Positions 56,701 to 64,000 of a stretch of DNA of 64,000 nt are shown here, one piece after another. The stretch comes from Hygrocybe punicea (Eukaryota; Basidiomycota; Agaricomycetes; Agaricales; Hygrophoraceae), in the NCBI GenBank assembly GCA_963556145.1, contig OY744466.1:186001-250000 (forward strand). Reading direction: 5' to 3'. Every line of letters begins with the position of its first letter. The first letter of the stretch is position 1. The notes under the pieces were generated by a model. That model made no database searches and was not told where the DNA came from. It saw nothing but the letters and a program-made list of their open reading frames with translations. The translations under genes and the position numbers were made by a program.

Positions 56701-59700
56701 TGCGCAACTTCACCTATGCACCAGCATGGGATGAGTTTAGTGCACTCGTCTGCATCCAAGCCCCTCGAATACATGCGCTCTTGTCAGAGCATTTTGCCAC
56801 ACGATGCCTCCGTAGTATTCGGTGAAGCCGCACCAGTTATGCTGAAAGACCAATACTAATTGGACCTCTCAGAATGAAACAGGCCCGCATTCCTCACTCT
56901 CCTTTGACCATCTCTGACCGCACATTTGACCTTGCTGCCGAACACCTCCGAAATCACAAGTATACTGGGATCACAGCGCTGAGTTGTGATGACACTAAGC
57001 TTTTGAGCTTGTTGTGTCTATACTTCGACTCCGCCATTCGTGGACATTTTCTAGTGGGAGCAGTTGGTGGTCCGATTGCAGTGCCAAACCCAAATGCAAT
57101 TGACGACATAATGTCAGATCCAAATGTGGTGAAAGGCACAAAGATTCGTGTTTCGATACTCTCAGCATTGACATTCAAGATAACATCATAAAATAGCTAC
57201 ATTTATGGTGCTTGACAATCCCTCTCCCCAAAGTCCCTCCATTTCTTTTGCAGGCCATCGCAATTCCAAACAATCTAAAGGCCAATGAACTTCTCGCCTA
57301 CACAGAGCAAATCGTCAAAGGCTTTATTAGTCACCAGATCAATGTTGTCTCATATGCTTGCGATGGAACAGAGACGGAATGTAGTGTTTAACGACTGCTG
57401 ACGACCAGAGCAGATCACCACCTAACCTACACTGTCACAAACCAAGAGGGTTTCCGCAAACTCAAATTCAATATCCCAATTATTGGTGATCAACCTCTCG
57501 TGATGGTACAAGATTCTAAGCATGCGCTCAAGACATACCGGAACAATATGTTCTCAGGTGCTCGACTATTCACTCTCGGAAACTACATCGCTATCTATCA
57601 ATCCATCCGGGATATTGCCTTTGAGGATAGCAGTCCTCTGTACCGACGGGATGTAGAAAAATTGGATTGCAGGATGACAATGCGGTGGCACAATTGTTTT
57701 CTGCAGGTACACTGGACTACATGAAGAAGAAGCATCCCTCCCATCTAGGAGAAATTGTATATCTATTTGTTTTCGGAGAACTTGTGGATGCCTATCAGAA
57801 CCGTCACATCAATCACAACGAGCGCACAAAGATGGTTTTGCGAGCCCATTTCTTCCTTCAGATGTGGGACACTTATTTGCAACACACTGGCCATCAAGTC
57901 GAACACTATTGTTTGTCTTGGGAAGCAATGGACATCAGTCACATTCTCATAAACGGTTTTCTGTCATTGATTGTTGTCTATTGTGATTATGGACCAGAAC
58001 GGTTTCCTCTCCTCCCATGGCTCCACTCAACAGAGGCATGCAAGCATGTCTTTGGAACTGCTCATCTTATCATCAAGGATTTCACATTACTCGATTTCAT
58101 GTATATGCAACCAAAGATTGGGTGTAAAGTAAGGGCTGATGTCCTGAAAGCTCAATCCTCAGATCCTAGGGTGCGCGCTGGTGGATACAATCAGACATAC
58201 TTTGACAATGCAGCACTTGACGCAATTACCCTTGCCTCTTTCCCATCTAACACCGAAATCAATCGTATTGCGAATCATGCAGTGCAGGAGGCTAGTAGCC
58301 TGGTGGCACTCCTCGGTATCAGTGTCAACCACCTGTTGAATCGTCAGAAGACAATCACCCTTCCGGCAATCAGTACTTGGTACCAGGAAGATGAGCCCTT
58401 GGTGGAGGATTCATTTGATGATGACGACAAAAGTATTTCCGGTGATGATGAAGCAACTGAGTTGCAGCAGCTCGTCCAACACTCAGAGGTGGTGATAGAA
58501 GATCTTCCACAGCGAGATCAGGAAGATTTAGGGTCTCTGGCATGTGCAGCCCTTGCGCTCACTGCAAATGATATGATGAAAGTGTACGTTACTTGCTTCT
58601 TTACTACAGATTGTTAGGTTTATCTGGTCACAGCCAAACTCTGCATGAGCCCCGTGGCGATGAAGATGATGACCATGATGACTATGTCATTGCCGAAGAT
58701 TGCCAGCACATCAAACAAGCTGTTAATATTGTGCCGCAGTCGATTTCGACCATGGATGAGGAGTCATTGCCATTCGGCTATGGAGACTTTGAGCCTGATT
58801 TTGCTGAACTCAACTTGGATAACCTCATTCAGATGCGTTTCCTCCATCAAACGCCACAGCAGCAAATGGCATCTGTATTCAAGGCAAGGGTGATACAGCT
58901 GCCAGCACTGAGGGAGTATCTATGTGCCAGCAACTAATTCGCAAGTTCCACGAGGTGTTGAAGCGACAGCAAGAGCGAGGTGTGGGATCTGGGTGTGATC
59001 GTGCTGCCCGCTGGGATGACAATGCAGGAGGGGGAAATGCAACTAGTAATGGTAATTCAGCCAATGCAGTGCTTGCTGCTACTGCACTGACAAAAAAGGT
59101 ATCCTCGCACTTGCCTACTCGCCTACTGTAACTCATGATATACCACACCGGCAGGCTGCTACCAACAGACATAAGGCATTCATTCAAGCTAAAGTTTTCC
59201 ACCTGGATGCCGTCTCCGATGGTCGTGTTTCTGCCCTCAGGCCTATCAAATGTGGTGATTTTGTGTTTGTCTTCAAAGATGACAATGCATGGATTATGCT
59301 TGGGAAAGGTGCGCAATGTTATTGGCGAAGTTTTACTTTAACCATTGTCATATTAGTGATTGCGCTCTACTCTAAAACTGGCGGCAAGAATAGCAAGCAT
59401 GCAGCAATTACAGGATCCACTAGTATATCTGGCCTCTCCCACGTAGGCCTGCAAGTTTTCAAGAACATTGTGAACTGCAAGTTTCGAACCATCCCTGAGA
59501 GTACCGCACTCTTCCAGACGTTCCAATTTGCTCTGGTCCTGCCCATCTCTGTCCTTTGCCTCCTCCACCAACCCCAGTCGTTGGTAGAGCATGCATAGAA
59601 GTGTCGGTTGAGGATGGCCAGTTGTTCCGAGCGCTTCATGCTGGCAAAGACAATGTAGTGCTGGCACTCAAGCAGCTTCGCAAGTGCAGAAAAGGAGATG

Positions 59701-59914
59701 TGGATGTGGGCAGTGAATGAGGCCATGAGTATCACGGATTATATACCTGTCCTACATCGTATACAGTGTTATGGGGAAAGAAAATAAGGCCACTGCACCA
59801 TCCGGACATGAAATTGCCTCGGCGGGAGGCTAGCGTAGCATCTGGACGTGAAAATCCAAATTTTTGTCTGGACATGGACCCCCGAAAACAGGCAAAAAAA
59901 AATCTAGCCTTTAG
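53745..59914 (+). mobile_element. Large DNA transposon with Ulp1-like protease and DDE-type gene
   Basis: Outside borders are set by the copia frame, which reads MSR-HSRVLSDDSQ when the block is removed. The tips, ctcagtaaatgttagattttt and the reverse complement of the right end, ctaaaggctagattttt, form an imperfect inverted repeat. Near both ends the word atccggacatga or a close variant recurs (about 53770, 53812, 53851 and 53897; 59799, 59838 and 59863) in the same orientation. No target duplication is obvious. One long plus-strand gene fills the interior. Confidence 0.65.
53999..59720 (+). pseudogene. Ulp1-like protease plus DDE-type transposase gene (agaricomycete family)
   Basis: ATG at 53999. 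The N-terminal third is helical, with a TGA at 54341-54343 in an otherwise continuous frame. Around 54880-55170 is a Ulp1/C48-like cysteine protease: SNHEIAIYVDF (His), GWGDSL (Asp) across a 59 bp intron (54939-54997), then GEQRDTYSC (Gln and Cys). A second TGA is at 55249. Next comes a Cys/His-containing region (RHSGCGNKLLMKEPYNVTQF) that may bind DNA. The transposase-like part has SCDDTKL, ACDGTE, DSKHALKTYRNNMFSGAR, FVFGELVDAYQNR and PWLHSTEACKHVFG, then SKTGGKNSKHA near the C-terminus. At least three frameshifts exist (about 55690, 57690 and 59596). I recall the family as widespread in Agaricomycetes but unnamed. It may relate to KDZ/Zisupton, which also carry Ulp1 domains. Confidence 0.65.
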
Positions 59915-60536
59915 CGGGACATTTGGGGGTCCTCATCAGATTCACTCTGCTCCCCATCGAATTGCAAACCCGGTAAGTCAGATACAATCTGGACTTCCTG
60001 CAATGCCCCATCCTCATGAAATGGAACATTCCATGACATTTTAACAGTCCACATTGTGGCATCGTAGTATCGGATAGCCTTCTGCGACTCCACAAATCCA
60101 ACGAACTTCATCTTAGCTGATCGTGGTGCCAGCTTCGATCTCTTTCCACCTTGATATAAGACCCAAACATTTCATCCGAACTCCTGGAAATGCAATACGT
60201 CTGGCTTCTTGCCAGTCCAGGCTTCATGTGGAGTCATTCCATCTTGAGCCTTGGTGGGGGATCAGTTTTGAATGTATGCTGCATGTGCAACGGCTTCTGG
60301 CCAAAGGAATGCAGGCAGGTTTTTAGTGATCAACATTGCACAGGCTAACTCCAGTAACGTGTGATTAAATCTTTCCGCTGTTCCATGTTGCGAGGGTGAG
60401 TAAGGGGCCGTTGTTTCGATGACAATTCCCTTCTCTGCTGCCCATCTCTTGACTTCCTTGTTGACAAGTTCCTGTCCATTATCGAACCACAAATATTTAG
60501 GGTTTCGATTGAACTTCTTCTCAATCATGGTAACGT
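59915..60536 (-). pseudogene. Copia integrase, C-terminal part and linker
   Basis: Minus strand from 60536: DNGQELVNKEVKRWAAEKGI, then APYSPSQHGTAERFNHTLLE with the catalytic Glu, LPAFLWPEAVAHAAYIQN, then HEAWTGKKP and the linker to the DNA transposon insertion (KFVGFVESQKAIRYYD, PGLQFDGEQSESDEDPQ). One stop lies near 60265. The upstream half of integrase is on the other side of the TRIM-like element. Confidence 0.78.
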
Positions 60537-60692
60537 TGGAGTGGTACCGAGGTACCACTCCGGGGGCTCACGCAGGACTCGAGGGAAAGGTCGACTGGAT
60601 AGGAAGGATGGACTGACTACTACATCGGGAAGGCTACTAACTAGGTCAACCGTGGGAGCCTGGTCACGTGACTGGCAGGTCCCACTACTCCA
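60537..60692 (-). repeat. TRIM-like element LTR (left)
   Basis: 156 bp. It begins with a near-perfect palindrome of 24 bp (ggagtggtacc, ga, ggtaccactcc, 60538-60561). I found no difference from the copy at 62523-62678. Confidence 0.88.
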
Positions 60693-61299
60693 AGTGCCCC
60701 TTTTCCTCATGGCGACGCCCTCGTCGCCAACTGCTACAGAAAAGAACACGAAACAAACAAAACTGACCAAAAAACTCTCAAGCCACAACTCCCAGTCCCT
60801 CAGAATGCCTCGAATCAAGGCCAGGGCCTTATATCGTGAAGCGGGAAGTCGTCCTCACGCAGGGGGCGGTAGATGACCAGACTATACAAGACTCTCCTCA
60901 AACTCAAAACTCTTCGAATGCCTCCCTCGCAAGGGTTCGGGCTCACAACGCAAGGCCAAAGATCCCTCAAATCGTCCTAGCAAGTACTTAGCGCAGTGTG
61001 AAGGTTCAGGTGGTCCAAAATATAACTGTATTGGCGGAGATCGGGTAAACGGGTGCATGAACGTAGTGTAGTGACGGCGTGTAGGTAGACTGTGATTGAC
61101 ATCCAGTATCGGGGGAACGGGGGACGAGGCTATAATAAAAGCTATAATACTGACGGGGCATAGGGTTGTACTTAACAAGGGCATGGTATCCCGACGCGGA
61201 GGGGGTTGGCGTATCACGCGAAGAGATCGGGGTGGCTCGTCCAGGTCGAGAACGATGCCGCAGGGAGCTGAACGAGGGTTCGCGGGGCCAGGTATGGTG

Positions 61300-62514
61300 T
61301 TAGGAACTGGCCGGGGGGTTGTGACGTGGCGGAACGCGGTGGGGGTCTGGGAACGGCGGGCACAGTCCACTCGCGGTATTGGAGGGAGGTGGGGTGCTCC
61401 GGGATGGTGAACGGGTGGGCCGCGAGTGTCGTGAGTCGACCCGGGGCCGGCTACGTTGGCAGAACGGAGCCGCGCGGTGGTGACGTGGCGCGGGGCTGGG
61501 GTGTCTGGAGGTGACGGCGGGGGTTCGTTTGGTGCGACGAAAGGGAACGGGGGTCCTGGCCGGTGGAACGAGGGCACGGGAGGTCGTATGGGTCCGTGTG
61601 GGGCTGGGGTACACGAAAGAACTGGGGTCCGGCGGGGGGGCGCGACGAATCCGTGGTGTGACCAAAAACGGCGGTGGGGGCTCGTTCGGGGCGTTAGCGA
61701 GACGCAGGGTGCTCTGGGGGGTGGGCCGCGAGTTTGGTGAGCTGGTCTGGGGCCGGTTGTGCTGGCAGAACGGGGCCGCGCGAGGTGACGTGGCGCGTGG
61801 CTCGGGTGTCCGAAAACGACGGTGGGGGTTCGTTTGGCACAATGGAGGGGAACGGGGGGTCCTGGCCGGTGGGACGAGTGTGCGGGGAGTCGAATGGGTC
61901 CGTGTAGGGGTGGGGGTGACGAGAAACGGGGGGTCTAACAATGGTGACGTGGCAGATCCATGGGGCGACCAAAAGGTGCGGGGCGGTTCGTTTGAGACGA
62001 CGAGGCGCGACGGGGGGTTCTGGCAGATGAGCCAAGGGTGCGGGGAGTCGAACGCGTGCATTTTGGGTCCGGGGTGCATGAAAAAAAACGGGGTCCGCGC
62101 AGCGGCGATGCGATTTTCGTTGGGTTGTCCAAAACTCGCAGTAGCGGGCCATGTGGGATCCTGATGGGGAACGCGGGGCTCCGGAACGTCGAACGAAGTT
62201 GCGGGGGGTCGTGTGGACATAGCTGGGTCTAGGGAAAGTGGAAATTCGGAGGGTCGAAAAAGTGACGTGGCCTGCCGCTTGGGTGCTGAGAAGGGTCGCG
62301 GGCGTGTTTTTTGGGTCAACGGGGGGCGACGCGGGGCCCTATTGGGTTGAACATGTGCACCGGGGGGTAATTTGAGTGTTGTACGGCCGTGAGTGAAGAG
62401 AAAATGCGCGGTTGCGCAGCTGAGGCCGAAAAAAGGTCGTCTCGCGAGAAAGTCGTAAGGAGTGGGAACCCGAGAGAAAAAAGAGAGAGGCGTGGAGTCG
62501 AAGAACACTCTCAT
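61300..62514 (-). CDS. Proline-rich tandem-repeat ORF in the TRIM-like element
   Basis: A minus-strand frame of about 404 codons from an ATG at 62514 to a stop at 61300. The product is rich in Pro, Arg, Ser and Thr and contains repeated blocks such as LVPPARTP, FLVTPTPTRTH, PPLCQTNPH and PFCQHNRPQ at roughly 100-residue spacing. The DNA has matching tandem repeats of about 300 bp. No known domain is visible. A long open frame in a G/C-skewed repeat can arise by chance, and the opposite strand is partly open too. Confidence 0.35.
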   Translation of the reverse strand: MRVFFDSTPLSFFSRVPTPYDFLARRPFFGLSCATAHFLFTHGRTTLKLPPGAHVQPNRAPRRPPLTQKTRPRPFSAPKRQATSLFRPSEFPLSLDPAMSTRPPATSFDVPEPRVPHQDPTWPATASFGQPNENRIAAARTPFFFMHPGPKMHAFDSPHPWLICQNPPSRLVVSNEPPRTFWSPHGSATSPLLDPPFLVTPTPTRTHSTPRTLVPPARTPRSPPLCQTNPHRRFRTPEPRATSPRAAPFCQHNRPQTSSPNSRPTPQSTLRLANAPNEPPPPFLVTPRIRRAPPPDPSSFVYPSPTRTHTTSRALVPPARTPVPFRRTKRTPAVTSRHPSPAPRHHRAAPFCQRSRPRVDSRHSRPTRSPSRSTPPPSNTASGLCPPFPDPHRVPPRHNPPASS

Positions 62515-62522
62515 CACCACGT

Positions 62523-62678
62523 TGGAGTGGTACCGAGGTACCACTCCGGGGGCTCACGCAGGACTCGAGGGAAAGGTCGACTGGATAGGAAGGATGGACT
62601 GACTACTACATCGGGAAGGCTACTAACTAGGTCAACCGTGGGAGCCTGGTCACGTGACTGGCAGGTCCCACTACTCCA
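62523..62678 (-). repeat. TRIM-like element LTR (right)
   Basis: Second 156 bp LTR with the same palindromic tip (62524-62547). In element orientation it is the 5' LTR. Confidence 0.88.
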
Positions 62679-62682
62679 ACGT

Positions 62683-63084
62683 AAGCCTTGATGCGTTCCG
62701 TTGCCATTTTATAAATAAAGTGGTTATGGTGTGTGTCGCATCATCCATGAATGAGATATAGTATCTTGATCCTCTGATGGACTCTACATGTGCTGGGCCC
62801 CAGATGTTACTCAAAGTCCGCTCTCCAGTGACTTTGGATCGTCCATTGGCCTCTTTCAGAAATGGCTGGATGGCTTGCTTTGTCTGAATGCAAGCCTCAC
62901 AGGTTCGGGAAGGGACACTCCCTTCATCAATTTCTAGACCCATGACTAACCCTCTTCTCTGCAGGGTCTCGAGTCCACTCATTCCAATGTGTCCATACAG
63001 GTGGTGCCATTCGTCCCAAGACATTTTCTTCGGTGTGGCTACATTGGCCTTTTCTGGCATGCGGGATTGCGCTCGGGCATTCAA
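62683..63084 (-). pseudogene. Copia pre-integrase and integrase N-terminal half
   Basis: Minus strand. The GAG-pre-integrase zinc domain reads WHHLYGHIGMSGLETLQRR, then SRTCEACIQTKQ. The integrase core starts with LSNIWGPAHVESIRGSRYYI and FMDDATH (first catalytic Asp). It breaks at the TRIM-like element and resumes at 60536. Confidence 0.78.
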
Positions 63085-63243
63085 ACAGTATAGTCATCCA
63101 TCTTTCCGGCCTGTTCCGACAAGTTTATTCTCCTTCGTATAGAGCCTGCATATTCCGTTGCAGAAGTTAACCCATCCACCACTTTCATCAAATCAGCTCA
63201 GCGATAGTAGTGAGTTCTGTGACTCCAGTACATGTAGTACGTC

Positions 63244-63510
63244 TCATAGCTGATGCTGTACATCCTTTCTGTCCACTGTGAAGTGTAAAACAACAGTTCC
63301 ATGACCAAGAGCTCGAGCGGCTACCTTTCCTAGTCCTTGAACAGTGGCTTTGTCCAGAGTTTTGTATGCGATAAATGTGTTTCGGGAATTGCTGATGTGA
63401 CTTGTCGTTCCAGAATCCAGTAACCAATCATAGTTTGAAATATTGCCTGTATTCACTGCGTATGCTACATCCTGTAACATATTATTGACATTGTCCGCAG
63501 CTTGATTCAA
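63244..63510 (-). pseudogene. Copia protease domain
   Basis: Minus strand: NYDWLLDSGTTSHISNSRNT, the copia retropepsin active site (DSGTTSH), then TVQGLGKVAARALGHGTV. The segment ends at a stop, and the frame changes before the pre-integrase part. Confidence 0.75.
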
Positions 63511-63577
63511 TCGGTTCCGGTGGTTTCCACCCTTTCTGGCAACCCTTTCCTTTCCCTTTCAGCCCTTGCCCTTCCTT

Positions 63578-64000
63578 TCAGCCACCTTTATACCAGCAGT
63601 CCGTCGCCATATGTCCCTTCTTGTGGCAGTTGAAGCATTCCATTTCAGAATTGGCCACCTGCTTTCTGTTACCCTTTCCATCGCACTTTCTGGTGAACCT
63701 CCCATGCATAGTGACATTGTTAGGATCTCCACTGCACTCATGGCACCTGCGGTCTTCCTCTAATAGGATCGCGACTAGTTTGTGTGACATCAGTGACGTT
63801 CCATCCTTCTTCGAGCCTAAATACGCTGATGTATACAAGTCCCAACTTTCCAGTAAGGAGGATACAAGTATCATCACGAAGTCTTCGTCGGAAACAAGGC
63901 TCCTCATCAAGTGGAGCTCCTCCTGCAGTTTCCAGAGCTTTGATATGTGCTCGATTAGGTCAAATCCTTCTTTGGCAATTGACCGGTACAGTGCACATCG
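63578..64000 (-). pseudogene. Copia Gag with CCHC zinc knuckle (partial)
   Basis: Minus strand: LVSDEDFVMILVSSLLESWD, typical of UBN2-type copia Gag, then CHECSGD, then the zinc knuckle CFNCHKKGHMATDC (C-x2-C-x4-H-x4-C). The N-terminal part, primer-binding site and 5' LTR lie outside the window. Confidence 0.75.

Larger units (their letters stand above)
60537..62678 (-). mobile_element. TRIM-like small LTR retrotransposon, apparently identical LTRs
   Basis: Two 156 bp LTRs (60537-60692 and 62523-62678) look identical base for base, start TGGAGT and end ACTCCA. The flanks acgt (60533-60536 and 62679-62682) form a 4 bp duplication. In minus orientation the purine run gaggaaaagggg lies next to the left LTR (polypurine tract) and tggtgatgagag next to the right one (possible primer-binding site). 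The 1.8 kb interior lacks gag or pol, so it would be mobilised in trans. Identical LTRs imply recent insertion. Confidence 0.85.
51520..64000 (-). mobile_element. Ty1/copia retrotransposon with nested insertions (5' end outside window)
   Basis: Reading the minus strand from 64000 downwards: gag with zinc knuckle, protease, pre-integrase and integrase, RT, RNase H, 3' LTR, the copia order. It is split by a TRIM-like element (60537-62678) and by a 6.2 kb DNA transposon (53745-59914). Part of the RT/RNase H region is inverted (52150-52583). Coding segments hold several stops and frameshifts, so the copy is dead. Confidence 0.85.

Overview
The window looks like nuclear DNA of a filamentous basidiomycete, most likely an Agaricomycete. 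The evidence is short 50-100 bp GT-AG introns, KDZ-type transposase remnants, a Fot1/pogo transposase, Ty3/gypsy and Ty1/copia elements of basidiomycete type, and conserved basidiomycete hypothetical genes. I saw no bacterial operons, CRISPR arrays, rRNA or tRNA genes. All family calls come from reading translated sequence and motifs, without database searches.

Layout. 0-6.4 kb: a solo LTR (family A, copy 1), a decayed AAA-ATPase-like gene and a nearly complete Fot1/pogo transposon. 6.5-15.0 kb is the only clear host gene island: a MYND zinc-finger gene (+), a single-pass membrane protein (-), a 14-TM-type MFS transporter (+) and a fungal protein with YLP repeats (+). The membrane protein and the transporter are divergent. 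15-24.4 kb is mostly decayed, with a tyrosine recombinase remnant, a 350 bp palindromic MITE and a 1.3 kb element with 38 bp TIRs.

24.4-39.6 kb is a nest. A KDZ transposase gene on the minus strand is split by a non-autonomous hAT-like element (8 bp target duplication) and by a giant fold-back element. The fold-back has arms of about 3 kb and a 90 bp spacer (28745-36582), and it carries its own 8 bp duplication. Its right arm is in turn split by another family A solo LTR. 39.6-48.3 kb is a Ty3/gypsy element with a TCGG duplication at both ends. Its 5' LTR is mostly replaced by a palindrome of two family A LTR ends. Its 3' part carries an antisense, three-exon gene with a Zn2Cys6-like cysteine pattern.

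48.3-51.4 kb holds minisatellites and a hAT-like non-autonomous element. From 51.5 kb to the window end is a minus-strand Ty1/copia element, split by a 6.2 kb DNA transposon (Ulp1-like protease plus DDE-type transposase) and a 2.1 kb TRIM-like LTR element with apparently identical 156 bp LTRs. A 430 bp copia segment is inverted.

Most transposon genes carry one or a few lesions. Several are TGA stops where the family reading frame simply continues, as expected from deamination of CGA codons. The best candidates for undescribed biology are the giant fold-back element, the antisense gene inside the gypsy element, and the small membrane ORF kept open in all three family A LTRs.
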